A stretch of 64,000 nucleotides of DNA from Mercenaria mercenaria (Eukaryota > Mollusca > Bivalvia > Venerida > Veneridae), in NCBI RefSeq assembly GCF_021730395.1, contig NC_069371.1, positions 71,950,001 to 72,014,000 on the forward strand. The letters run 5' to 3'. This document shows positions 22,320 through 34,150 of this stretch, piece by piece. Positions within the stretch are counted from its first letter, which is position 1. The number at the start of each line of letters is the position of its first letter. A program made the translations under genes and the position numbers. The notes beneath the pieces were generated by a model. The model ran no database searches. It saw nothing but the letters and a program-made list of their open reading frames with translations, and was not told where the DNA came from.

Positions 22320-24255
22320 ATGTTTGAAATGGCACTTAAATGTACAGTGTTTTTGGTATTGTTTTTGTACAATGTGTTGGTGGCTGACTGCAAAAAACGA
22401 CTCGTACTTGAGGAAATGGACATTGAGCAAGAAATTATCAACTTGAAGACGTCAATGGCTCAGAAAGACGCAGAAATAGCTGCTCTACAAAAACAGAATG
22501 CAGATCTGCAGTTACAAATGGGTAAGAGTGTTCTTCAATTGTAGTCTTGATTAACGTTAAATTTAAATGTTATAGACATGCTGTCATTCATGACAGCGAC
22601 TATTTGCGGACGACTATTTGCAGACGACTCGGATTATTATTGTCCCCAGCACCAAATCCAGCTGTAATAGTTAAGATTGAAAAAGCACATATTAATATAA
22701 ACATTTAAGCATTTTTGCATAAAACTGCTGTTCGTGTCACTGTTCGCGGTTGTTTTAACGGGAGAGTAAACGTGGTTAACAGAAAGATTCTCGCGCTATC
22801 GCGCTGTTCAAATTTCCATTTTGTGGTAAAGAATAAAGGGCCAAAAACATATAATTCAAAAAGGAAATTTACGTCAACGTGATAAAACAAGGCATACATT
22901 CCCGTACATTTCACGGAATTTCATTTTACGTCGAGGGATAACCATATTCATTTAGTAGTTTTTACATGTTTTATGCTAAAATAGCGTTTATTTCGGGTTA
23001 TAACATCTTCAGAATACCGCGGGGTACGTTTGTACACTCGCCCTACCGTGCTCGGGCACCAACCAATCCATTGGGATTCTGCAGAAAAATGCATGCGTTA
23101 CCCCTACAACGTAACTCGCCGTTGTAATGTTCATCTCGTTGGTCTGCTGTATGGTGTAGCTCACATGTTGTCTCGTTTACCTAAAACTGTTACGTGTTTT
23201 AATAAAAGAAAAATCAATTTTTATTTTGAAATCTATTTTATGTTTTAGGTTCACTGTACACGAGATGGGGACGGACATCGTGTCCTGGAAATGGTACAAC
23301 ACTCGCGTATTCTGGTAAATATCGTTTGATATTGTAGTATTTACAGAAGCTGTGTAGTGTTTTAATCTCGTGTCTTCGAGATACTAACTATTTCGATTAA
23401 AAAAGTATCTCTTTCCCGGATAATTAATTCATGGCAATGAAATACTATCTCACGATATAAGTATATAGCGCATACTTATCACCCCAGAGCTTCCGTACGT
23501 GCTATTTAGCTTTGGAATTGTTGAATTTAGGTTTTATGAATAAATCATTTGTTGCGTGTCTTTTAAACATTTATTCTCATTGCGTTTCTTGTGTAGAAGT
23601 TAGGAGGATAAGTATTTTCTCAACCGTTTGCAAACATGTTCAGCATTAATGTGTTAAGCACAAAAACAATACATACGATATGGCTAAGATGTGTAAGAAA
23701 TTATTCTTTCGGTGTCACTGTAACTTGAAAATGTCGTCTAATACTTCAGGTTACATGGCCGGCACTTACCACGACACGGTTGGCCACGGGCCTGGACCAG
23801 GATCTAACTACTTGTGCCTCGCTGATCAACCCACCTGGGACTACTATTCTGATACTGCAAACAACATTATTCATATCACTGGTGTGGAGTACGAGTTCCA
23901 CGCCACTAATCCGCATGACATACAATCAATTTTTGGATCTGACATCCAGGACAGCGACGCTCCATGTTCTGTGTGCCGCACTCAAAGAAACACCAATGTT
24001 ATGATTCCAGGCCGTAAGGACTGTTACCCAGGGTGGACAAAGGAGTACAGCGGTTATTTGGTAGGAGGTAGCCCAAACTACGACGATTCTACCGAGTATA
24101 TCTGTCTGGACAGGCGACCGGAGACAGTTGTACACAGTGGAATCAGTTACAATGATAATATGCTCTATTTCGTGGAAGCATTCTGCGGGAAAAGTTTAGA
24201 GTGTCCACCGTATGAGCATAATAGAGAACTCGCTTGTGTTGTTTGTTCCATGTAA
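22320..24255 (+). CDS. array copy F: secreted coiled-coil / short-chain-collagen-C4-like protein, 257 aa
   Basis: Exons 22320-22521, 23249-23314 and 23750-24255 give 202+66+506 = 774 nt in phase. Start MFEMALKCTVFLVLFLYNVL; a second ATG three codons in could also serve. After the signal peptide comes KKRLVLEEMDIEQEIINLK and a coiled coil rich in AxxAALQKQ. Exon 2 codes TRWGRTSCPGNGTTLAYSG; exon 3 codes DAPCSVCRTQRNTNVMIPGR, YICLDRRPE, CGKSLECPPYEHNREL and CVVCSM. The open frame extends upstream of exon 3 into intron; the TTCAG acceptor at 23745-23749 sets the border. AATAAA is at 24271. Closest in sequence to copies C and G. Confidence 0.88.
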
Positions 24256-25210
24256 ACAATCTAGAAATTGAATAAATTATGTGTCAATTGGGAATTTGTT
24301 TTTATAACGTGATAGATTTTATATAAGTGGCATTCTTGTTAGCGTAGTAGAAATTTGTTTTCTCTCCAAGTAATGATATCCCCTATGTTTTAAGACAGGC
24401 AATAATAAATGCCGAAAAGGTATATGAAGGAAACATCCGACTGGTAACTGTGATTACTTACTGGGTATCATTAGAATTGATTTAGCATCAGACTGTTTCC
24501 AATACAGGTATTTATCGTACCTCCTTGGTCAGTTAACGTCCCGTGAAATTCGTGTACATTATGATTTTCATACACTGTAGTATTTCCATATTAAGTATTG
24601 ACAAAAGTTACTTCCCTTGTTACTTTATGATGTTGGTTGTTCAGAGTTTGAAAAATAACCAATCTACTAGTATATCAGAAACGTAAAAAACTTATTACTT
24701 ACTGTTTTTTATCAACACAAAAGGAAGTCGTTAAGATGAATTAGTTATACAGTGTGTAGGTTATCTTAATTAAATATGGAATATGTACTACCAGAGAATT
24801 CAATGTGGGGATTTCGGTTTGTCCCATATGATATTAACTGGCAGTATATATTCCATATTAAATAAGCGAAACACTGTGTAACTAATAGTTTTTGCCCTAG
24901 AAATTTAATATAGTCGGACAATATGATGCCAATATTTGTTGCTATGTGATCTGGACCGAGAAACTCAAACCCTGTATACTGACTAAACGTTAAAATTCTC
25001 CGCTGTACATAGTAGAACTGACACTAAATATTTCGAAAATCATAAACCCTATCGTTATAATCCATTTTGTTTTAATTTGATTAAAATATGATGCAGAGAC
25101 AAAGAAAAAAGTGAACCACTTGATATTGTTTAGAACATCCACGTCCTGGTGTGCCAAATATCGATAAAATTCTTTCTAAAAATACTTGAATGGCTGATTT
25201 ATTTGAATTA
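24256..25210. other. gene-free spacer with a local inverted word pair
   Basis: Nothing coding. TTAAATATGGAATATGTACT (24770) and AGTATATATTCCATATTAA (24843) form an imperfect foldback of about 95 bp. Confidence 0.4.
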
Positions 25211-25214
25211 TTTT

Positions 25215-25464
25215 GTTGAGTTTAACGTCGCATAGGCCATATGGCGACTTTCCAACTTTGATGGTGGAGGAAGACCCCAGGTGCTCCTCCTTGCATTATT
25301 TCATCGCGAGCGGGCACCTGAGTAGAACAACCCACCTTCCGTAAGCCAGCTGGATAGCTTCCTCACATGAAGAGTTCAACGCCTCGAGCAAGGCTCGAAC
25401 CCACATCGGTGAGGGGCAAGTGATTCGAAGTCAGCGACCTTAACCACTCGGCCGCGCAGGCCCC
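25215..25464 (-). mobile_element. tRNA-Ser/Leu-like SINE
   Basis: On the minus strand it starts with a tRNA-like head (GGCCGAGTGGTTAAGGTCG, B box GGGTTCGAGCC), then the central domain shared with 3118 and 47053, and ends in the tail CGACGTTAAACTCAAC. The tail and centre look like the MetaSINE-type elements known in molluscs; that assignment is from memory. Confidence 0.75.
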
Positions 25465-25465
25465 T

Positions 25466-25961
25466 TTAATGACTGAACTTCGTTTCTTGTATTGTTATGA
25501 TTCTCGAATCCGAAAAAAAAACAATACAAGAAAAAAACAACAACAGGAAAATACATCACAGATAATAAAACTTTAACGACATTTTCAAAAAATAATATTG
25601 CGCACGTTCATAAATATAAAATAATAAATCATTATATAAATATTTCCACTTGTACTATATTTCGATACATAACTAGTAACCTATTAGCATTGCGTGCAAA
25701 AAAAAATTGAAGGGTAGAAAAGTAAGAAACTGCGAGTGAATCAGTAACATTCCAGAAATAAAAAGATAAAAGAAACCGGCTTTACAGGATGGTTTGAGAT
25801 ATCAGACGAATCCCAGATCTTGAGCATTAAGATTTATTTTGATATGCTCTGAGCAGAGAACAAAAAGTGCAAATGGGTGTACTAAATAAATCGTTACATA
25901 ATTCAATATAAATACGGTAAAATTATGTTTCTGTACAGATTTACTTCTTATTATCATGTCT
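25466..25961. other. spacer and probable 3' UTR of copy G
   Basis: AATAAA (minus) at 25838-25833 lies about 125 bp past the copy G stop. Otherwise no gene or known repeat is seen. Confidence 0.4.
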
Positions 25962-28532
25962 TCACATAGAACAAACGACACAAGCCAGTTCTCTGTTGTT
26001 AACATATGGCGGGCACTCTAGACTTTTTCCACAGTATGCTTCGACGAAATACAGCATATTGTCATCGTCGCTGTCTCCACTGTGAACAACGGTCTCGGGT
26101 CGCCGGTCCAGACATACATATTCTGCGGCGTCGTCATACCCCGAGTAAGCGCCGACCAGATATCCGTTGTACTCCTTGGTCCATCCGGGATAACAGTCTG
26201 TGCGGCCGGGGATCATGACGTTAGTGCTTCTTGGGGCCCGACAAACTGCACAGGGAGCTTCGCTGTCGTGGACATCAGATCCAAAGAATTCTTGGAGGTC
26301 ATGAGCGTGCTGTGTATGCATCCAGAACTCGTATTGGACGCCAGTGATTCGAATCACGTTATTTACAGTTTCTGAATAATGGTCCCATGTTGGCTGGTCA
26401 GAGAGACACAGGTAGTTTGCTCCCGAACCTTTATGCTGGCTGTCATCATGGTAGGTCCCCGCCATAAACCCTACAAAAATGATACAGTTATTCCATTAAC
26501 TGAAGGCACAAACAACATGTGAAAGAAATCAACATAATCATATGTCTAGTTCAAGAGAACATTAAATTTTTTATACAAAAAAAACAAAGGTATAAAGTTA
26601 AAGAATGTGTGCTGTCGGGGGCACAACTAATCCATCGATTGTTTGATCTATCGCATTGATATATTCACGATCTATCGATAATTTGACCAATCGCGTTGAT
26701 ATATTCACGATCCATCGATAGTTTGACCTACAAGTTTTAGCTCCTCTGATTTTTTTAAAAAGAAATATGATAAGTTATTGTCATCGCTTGATCGGCGTCG
26801 GCGTTGCCTGATTAAGTTTTATGTTTAGGTCAGCTTTTCTCCTAAAATATCAAAGCTATTGCTTTCAAACTTGCAACACTTGTTCACCATCATTAGCTAG
26901 CTCTGTACAGCAAGAAACATAACTCCATCCTGCTTTTTGCAAGAATTATGGCCCCTTTTGGACTTAGAAAATATCAGATTTCTTGCTTACGTTTTATGTT
27001 TAGGTCAACACTCCTCCTAAACTGCTCAAGCTATTGCTTTGAAACTTGCAACACTTGTTCATCATCGAAAGCTGACTCTAAACAGCAAGATACATAACTC
27101 AATCATGCTTTTTGCAAGAATTATGGCCCCTTTTAAGAAAATATCAGATTTCTTGGTTGTTTTGCGTTTAGGTCAACTTTTCTCCTTTACGGTCAAAGCT
27201 ATTTGTTTAAAACTTGGAGTATTTAGTCGCCATTACAAGCTGACACTGCACAGCAAGTCCCATAACAGTTACTCTACATTGCTTTTTGCAAGCATTATTG
27301 CCCCTTTTGGACTTAGAAAATCATGGCTAGGTCAATATTTCTATTATACAGAGACAAAAAAAATCAGATGAGCGTCTGCACCCGCACGGTGGGGCTCTGT
27401 TACATATTCAACAGTCCATCGAAAGTTTTCGATACCGGTAGTTTTATCTATCGTTTTTCATGATACATTCAATAATCCAAAGGTATTTTGATCTATCGTT
27501 TATATATACGAATATTCTACAATCCGGCGATATTTTAAACTATCATTTTGATATATTTGTCACTGGGTGAAAAAAAATGTGCAACCAGACCAGGGCTTGA
27601 ACCTTGGGCCTCGGAATACCGTTCCGATGCTCTACCGACCGAAATACCCGACCGCCTATGCATTTTCTCCCTGATTTAATATTCAAGTCATATACTGTGA
27701 CATATTCTACAATCAAGCGACAGTTTAATCTATCGTTTTGATATATTCAACAAGATATGTACCTGAATACACCAGTACTGTTCCGTTGCCTGGACATGTT
27801 GTGCGACCCCATCTTGTGTATGTCGAACCTTGAAACAAAAATGTAATACTAAACAAATGTATTTCATTGCAGTAACTATTTCACAAAGGCGTTAAACTGA
27901 CACTATTCATTATTTTAATAGGTTTTTGTCCTTGCAAAATTTTGTACTTCACAAATCCACTTTATTTCATTACTTTCAGTACACGCTGCTTTGAAAATTA
28001 AATACAAAGATAATAGTTACACTTTTTAGCTTTATGTTTTTGTTTCTGTTACTTTGTTAGTATTATGATAATTATTATTATATACCCGACTTTTAATAGT
28101 AATAAAACTGTATAGGCAAAAATCTTGTAACCGAGGCCAAAAACTGTTACGTGGTCTACAGCACTAGTATATCTATATGCACTTGGGCTACGGGTTAAGT
28201 CGTGCTAATAACCGATTTAGACCAACCATTGCCGTTTGATAAGTGTAAAATTTACATATATCTCACAAAACTTGAACTAGTGGAATCTACTAAATTGCAA
28301 AACGGTGCCTTTAAAAAGGTTGTTTTTAACAAAACCAGTCTGAAAAAAATAACTTACCTATCTGCTTTTGTAAAGCGGATATTTGTGCGTCTTTCTGTGC
28401 CATTGATTGTTTCAGATTGATTATTTCTTGTTCTATATCCATCTCCTCAAGAACGAGGCGTTTTTCAGAATTGGCATGCAATACATTGCACAGAAGTATA
28501 AGCACAAATACATAGCCCATCGTAACAGCCAT
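25962..28532 (-). CDS. array copy G: secreted coiled-coil / short-chain-collagen-C4-like protein, 249 aa
   Basis: Exons 28532-28358, 27828-27763 and 26470-25962 give 175+66+509 = 750 nt in phase. The first true ATG is at 28532 (MAVTMGYVFVLILLCNVLHA); a longer frame begins only at TTG. Signal peptide, then SEKRLVLEEMDIEQEIINLK and a short coiled coil ending LQKQIG. Exon 2 uses a CAAG acceptor rather than CAG and codes TRWGRTTCPGNGTVLVYSG. Exon 3 has APCAVCRAPRSTNVMIPGRT, YVCLDRRPE, CGKSLECPPYVNNREL, CVVCSM. Intron 2 is filled with repeats (26630-27760). Confidence 0.87.
26745..27400 (+). repeat. TTGCAAGAATTATGGCC-type tandem repeat, 3-4 units
   Basis: Units of about 150 bp carry GCTTTTTGCAAGAATTATGG, CCCCTTTTGGACTTAGAAAA and GTTTAGGTCAACTTTTCTCC. 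The sequence style is very common in clam and oyster genomes. No coding capacity. Confidence 0.7.
27575..27662 (-). repeat. tRNA-like sequence, SINE head or tRNA pseudogene
   Basis: The minus strand reads GGTCGGTAGAGCATCGGAAC followed by a B-box-like GGTTCAAGCCCTGG. Acceptor ends do not pair convincingly, so this is not called a tRNA gene. Confidence 0.5.
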
Positions 28533-28636
28533 TTCTGGCAATTTAAAGGCAATTTCAAACCACAGTTTTTCTAACTTGTAGAGATATTATTATTTAGTTT
28601 AGAAGAAAATGGTTAAAAGCGTATCGTCTTCAGGAA

Positions 28637-28642
28637 GATAAG
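28637..28642 (+). promoter_or_regulatory. GATA motif upstream of copy G
   Basis: GATAAG about 105 bp before the copy G start; CTTATC occurs again about 30 bp further out. Confidence 0.4.
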
Positions 28643-28679
28643 GAATGATTAATATGCGTACTTGATCTTATCATATAAA

Positions 28680-29520
28680 ATTTTAGGCTTTCTTTAAAGC
28701 TATTATTTACACATTTATTCTTATAGATGTCATATGTGTATTTTCAACTAACATATATGATACCTACGCAGTTTATTGCGAAAGTGCCTCTAGATAGAGA
28801 AACGAATTCTGTGGTCGTAATAATAGCAAAATCTATCGTTATACAAGTAAGACTAGTTTGAGCGCACAGCTGATACTGAAGTTACCAGATTCAGAAAAGA
28901 CATTTATACACTGAGTAGAAGCTACAGATTTATGCTTAGAATTAGAGCAAGGTGTAGAGAAATTACCTGTGACGTATGCTAGTCGGAAACTGCTATGGTA
29001 AATAACCAAGACAGTACAATATTAAGCGGCACAAAAAGAGCGTTTGGCTTTAGTTTCGGAAGTATCCATCTGCTTTATGTATTTGTTTGAAAATTATATG
29101 ACATTGTAAACAATTAATGCGTTTCCCAATATAAACAAACTACCATGTAATAAAAACCGTGAAAACACCTGTTCAGTAGAATACTCTGATTAAATTCGGA
29201 ATCGAAAATATATGAACATATGTGGCTTCATTCATTCATGAAATGGCACTAACATTATATTAAGCCCACAAAAGCCTAGCCCCTGTAAGCATGTGGCCTA
29301 TCCCTTTAAAAATCAGTGAATATGGGTATTTTTGTAGTACGCTTAGTACGAAAACTTTCGTCCGTTTTCGTGCATTCTTCTCATCTTGCGCAGAAATGAA
29401 ATCAATGATTACAGGTGTTGTTGGTTTTTTTTCGGAAATTTTTCTACGCACCCTTTTATTCTCATAAAAGTCAGTAACTTTATTTTACATAGTCATTTAT
29501 TTGTAAATCACACATTCCTA
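28680..29520. other. gene-free spacer between copies G and H
   Basis: No exon or known repeat seen. AATAAA (minus) at 29501-29496 probably belonged to copy H. Confidence 0.4.
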
Positions 29521-29522
29521 GA

Positions 29523-30763
29523 TTACAGAGAACACACAACACATGCCAATTCTCTGTTTCCGACGTACGGTGGACATTCCAGGCTCATTCCGCAGAATGT
29601 TTCTACGAAATATAACTTATTATCGTTGTAATCACTTCCGCTGTTTGCAACAGTTTCCGGTCGCCGGTCTAGGCACACGTACTCCGTTGAATCATCATAG
29701 AGCTGGTAACCGCCGACTAAATATCCACTGTACTCTTTGGTCCATCCTGGGTAGCAGTCTTTCCGGCCGGGAACCATAACACTGGTACTTCTCTTGGACC
29801 GACAGACCGAGCAGGGGGCATCGCTGTTTCGTCATGTCGTCATATAGTTCATCTAAAATGAATCCCTTGAAGTTTTAGTCAAAACTGTCTTACATAATTA
29901 TTTTTCAGTGAATGTACCTGCATACTGATATAATGAATAAGTAATGAATGTAGATGTACATAGTACAAAAAATGTAGTATACATTTGTAAAATGTCTTGA
30001 CGGTCAATAGCCAGAATTATATTCCCGAGGCCCATCTATTTACCGGCAAGCCCTTCGAGGTATGTTTATCTGTTGGCATCAGACGTCATTTCTTAAAAGG
30101 TTTGTTCTTAAGTCTTACCATAGCCCTGCAAAACTGCTGAATGTGCCGTGTTCGGGGTTTGGGGAGGGGTAAAATGGACTGTAAAAATGTTTTATGTCTT
30201 AAATTCTGCTTCAAAATGCATGTAAATAGATAGGAAAAAAATCTTGTTAAGAAAATGAGATTCTTATCAATATGTTTATAAAAATATATGTTTCAAAAAT
30301 ATACAGTCATTTTTGTATAGCAATCTCGCATTTGTCTCTTTCCAATGAACTACCGTTTACTTGTCTTTCCATGTACTGGCCCCATTCCAAAACGTAAAAA
30401 AAATCCGGAAATTTTTCAGCTCCGACCATATATTGTCTTTATCTTCTGCTTAGTAACCCAAAGGAAATGTCCGCAGGAAACTTTGAGAAGATAGGCAGAC
30501 GACCAAACATATAGACCGAGCATAAAGCTCAAACTATTGACTGCGGAGTATATTAGTAATTCTGCTTACATAAATCTCTACGTACCTAACTGATTTCGAA
30601 TGTCTGCAATTTCTGCATCTTTCTGATTGAGCAGAGATTTAAGACCACTAACTTCGTTCTTCAGGTTTATTATCTCCTGTTCAATATCTATCTCTTCTAC
30701 GAAGCGAGCGTTGCGAGTAGCTTCTAAATGTTTGGCACATCCAAATGTCACAGTCAATAGCAC
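29523..30763 (-). pseudogene. array copy H: C4-like gene remnant
   Basis: The end of exon 3 (29523 to about 29825) is clean: DAPCSVC, MVPGRKDCYPGWTKEYSGYL, YVCLDRRPE, CGMSLECPPYVGNREL, CVVCSL. Upstream homology stops abruptly before DAPC and an in-frame TGA follows, so the first third of the exon is gone. Exon 1 homology is at 30763-30586 (HLEATRNARFVEEIDIEQEI, coiled coil, GTACG donor) but there is no ATG: the frame begins GTG, with TAA two codons further up. No exon 2 was found between them. The Lys-Arg motif of the other copies reads ARF here. Confidence 0.8.
29860..30580. other. region between the surviving parts of copy H
   Basis: No WGRT.CP exon is seen on the minus strand and no other gene or repeat is recognised. 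Confidence 0.4.
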
Positions 30764-30798
30764 TAATTGTTAATAAATTGTTAATTGCGTTATATCAC

Positions 30799-30804
30799 GA
30801 TAAG
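30799..30804 (+). promoter_or_regulatory. GATA motif upstream of copy H
   Basis: GATAAG about 36 bp before the exon 1 homology of the remnant copy H. Confidence 0.35.
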
Positions 30805-30847
30805 AAAATCACGTGACCTAGTTCAAAAGTGTGTTATCTAATTTTGT

Positions 30848-32998
30848 TTAAGAAATAATAAATATGTTCCCATATTTTATCAGTTAATAAAATATGGGGA
30901 GGAGTTTGGATGCGTAATAATTAAATCACGAGTGCGTAGCACGAGTGATTTAATCATTCGCATCCAAACGACTGCCCATGTTTTATTAATTGATAAAATT
31001 ATTGGAACATATTTATTATTTCGATTCTAACAACGCAAATAATTCGCATTTTACAGTACTACATTTTCAGCGTAGTATGTCATTCGGGTCATATGCTGTT
31101 ACAATTTACCCCCTATGGTTAGAACGAGTTGCATAGCCAATGGAACGTATAGATATTTGTTTCTTTTTATCAGAATTTTGAGAAGTACATGTATTTATAA
31201 TTTAGTAATCTAACAGCTCGCAAACTAATTATGAAGAGAATCATCAAATTAGGCGAGTTGACCCTGTGTTACAAGTTACGAGCTTAACTTTAAATGACGT
31301 CACATCATTATGACGTCATACTTTATGTCATACATTTATGACGTCACCGCTGAATCTTAATTAAGCTAATTTAATTCGCTCGTAGAGATCGAAACGTGTT
31401 TTACGGTCCTACACATAAGTCAGTATGACTTTTTATCATATTTATGTTTTTGAAATGCTGTTTTCAACCGTTTGGTCCTGAAATAATTTGTATGTAATGG
31501 AACTGAAGTAGAATCTCTTATGCCACAATCATAGGGGGTGAAATGTAATAGCCAACCATATTTTATCGTAGATTCATGTATAGGCGATGTATAGGCTATA
31601 TGTTTATATAACAATTGCTGCAGATCGTGTTAGAATATAGCCTTGAAAAATGTCGCAAAAATGGTACCAACCCTTTTTCCATATATTTGTCAAAAGAATA
31701 TAAAACAAGATACCATAATATATAATAACACTGCGATTTTGTTGGACTGAGTTTCTCTAGTGTTGCTAAACCGGTTATTTTTCATTCTAACACGATCCGC
31801 AGCACTTGCTATATAAACATATAGCGAAATCGCCTATACATGAATCTACGATAAAATATGGTTGGCTGTTACATTTCACCTCCCTATGATTGTAACATAA
31901 GAGCTTCTACTTTAGTTCCATTACATACGAATTATTTCAGGGCCAAACGGTTGAAAACAGCATTTCAAAAACATAAATATAATAAAAACTCATACTGACC
32001 TATGTGTAGGTCCGTAAAACACGCTCTGATCTCTACGAGCGAATTCAATTAGCTTAATTATGATTCAGCGGTGACGTCATAAATGTATGACATAAAGTAT
32101 GACGTCATAATGATGTGACGTCATATAAAAGTTAATCTCGTCACTCGTAATACAGGGTCAACTCGCTTATTTTGATGATTCTGTTCATAATTAGTTTGTG
32201 AGCTTTTAGATTACTAAATTATATATACTTCTCAAAATTATGAACAGAATCATCAAAATAAGCGAGTTGACCCTGTATTACGAGTGACGAGATTAACTTT
32301 TATATGACGTCACATCATTATGACGTCATACTTTATGTCATACATTTATGACGTCACCGCTGAATCATAATTAAGCTAATTGAATTCGCTCGTAGAGACC
32401 AGAGCGTGTTTTACGGACCTACACATAGGTCAGTATGAGTTTTTATTATATTTATGTTTTTGAAATGCTGTTTTCAACCGTTTGGCCCTGAAATAATTCG
32501 TATGTAATGGAACTAAAGTAGAAGCTCTTATGTTACAATCATAGGGGGGTGAAATGTAACAGCCAACCATATTTCATCGTAGATTCATGTATAGGCGACT
32601 TCGCTATATGTTTATACAGCAATTGCTGCGGATCGTGTTAGAATACTAAATAATATATACTTCTCAAAATTCTGATAAAAAATAAACAAACATATATATA
32701 TTTCATTGGCTATGCAACACTTTCTAACTATAGGAGGTAAATTGTAACAGCATATGACCCGAATGACGTATTACGCTGAAAATGTAGTACTGTAAAATGC
32801 GAATTATTTGCGTTGTTAGAATCGAAATAATAAATATGTTCCAATAATTTTATCAATTAATAAAACATGGGCAGTCGTTTGGATGTGAATAATTAAATCA
32901 CTCGTGCTGCGCACTCGTGATTTAATTATAACGCATCCAAACTCCTCCCCATATTTTATTAACTGATAAAATATAGGAACAGATTTATTATTTCTTAA
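30848..32998. mobile_element. 2.15-kb compound palindromic DNA element, TTAA-flanked
   Basis: The ends are TTAAGAAATAATAAAT and its inverse at 32983-32998. Each outer arm (about 30848-31200 and 32650-32998) is itself foldback: the word ATAATTAAATCACGAGTGCG faces its complement. Inside lie three copies of a module of about 400-430 bp in + - + order (31203-31636, 31784-32200, 32235-32644). The second and third form an 861-bp palindrome centred near 32215. Each module has three TGACGTCA palindromes. No transposase frame is present, so it is non-autonomous. Confidence 0.8.
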
Positions 32999-32999
32999 A

Positions 33000-33590
33000 T
33001 AAAATTTTGAGACACCGGTTATGTTTCTTAAAGCCCTGTTCCGCGGCTATTCAAATTCTATCGTGTGTATGTAACCCATGATTATAATAGGTAACAGTTA
33101 ACGGCCACGCGCACACTTTAGCACGCAAAACCACAGGTATTTTATATAGAATTTTATATAAAATAGATTCTATTTTGACAGGCGTCACTGTTCCTAGTCA
33201 GGATTTTCATGCCTTTTCAGTGACAATTTAAGGTTAAAAGGTAGGACTGGAGCAGGTCTTTAAAATTGTTGGAAACTGACACAAGATGTCGGCAGTAGTA
33301 AAAGGTCACATTTGTTAATTGCTTCAGTGTTACACCTCAAAACATTTAAGTTTATTAATCAGCACCATCAGTTCCACCTTCATCACCAACGTGTTATTCA
33401 ATGTCGTCCAAATATGGGTAGTATGGGTTCCAATAAAATTCAGTATTATCAACACTAAACTAATCGCTTTATTTCACACCATAATTAAAAAATCTAGAGC
33501 TGTCGCAGGAGTGACGAATTATACCCCCACAATAAGGCCTTGTCACAGAAGTAAGGCAATGTTTAAGTCGAACTTCAGTCGAAATCAATA
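33000..33590. other. gene-free stretch
   Basis: No recognised gene or repeat; a 90-codon frame at 33319-33591 shows no known motif. Confidence 0.4.
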
Positions 33591-34150
33591 GCGGTCTTCT
33601 GCTGGTCATGATCAACATCCCTATTAAGTTTCGTGATCCTAGGCCCAAGCGTTCTGAAGTTATTGTCCGCAAGCCATTTAACTGTTTCGGGTCACTGTGA
33701 CCTTGACCTTTGACTTACTGACCTCAAAATCCTTAGGGTCATTTGCTTGTCATGATCAACCTCCTCAGTAAGATTCTTGATCCTAGGCCCAAGCGTTCTC
33801 AAGTTATCGTCCGGAAACTGTGTAACTGTTTCGGGTCACTGTAACCTTGAACTTTGACTTACTAACCTCAAAATCTGTAGGGGTCATTTGCTGGTCATGA
33901 CCAACCTCCTAAAAACTTTCATTATTCTAGGTCCAAGCGTTCTCAAATATTCATTCGGAAACCCTTTAACTGTTCCGGGTCTCTGTGAACTTGACCTTTA
34001 CCTACTAATCCCAAAGTCGAACATGACCTTATACAGCTACACCTGTGTACCAAAGATTGTTTAAATCGGTCACGCCTTTCGTGAGTTATTGTCCGGAAAC
34101 CATAAAAACCAACGGACCGACAAACCGATAGACCGATCGACCGACTTTTG
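33590..34150 (+). repeat. TGACCTTGACCTTTGACTTA-type tandem repeat
   Basis: About four units near 140 bp share ATCCTAGGCCCAAGCGTTCT, TTATTGTCCGGAAACC and GGGTCACTGTGACCTTGACC. It ends in the GACCGA-rich tail typical of this molluscan repeat. No coding role. Confidence 0.75.

Larger units (their letters stand above)
26630..27760. repeat. about 50-bp ATCGAT-type minisatellite, split by two insertions
   Basis: Units built on GATATATTCACGATCTATCG occur at 26630-26740 and again at 27400-27540 and 27700-27755. Between them lie a different repeat (26745-27400) and a tRNA-like sequence (about 27560-27665). All are inside intron 2 of copy G. Confidence 0.6.

Noticed and set aside
27575-27662. tRNA gene
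   Set aside because: Box-like words are present but acceptor stems do not pair, so it is a SINE head or pseudogene.
3642-30763. Calling the array genes collagens
   Set aside because: Despite the usual database label for this C-terminal domain, no Gly-X-Y repeats occur; the N-terminal half is a coiled coil.
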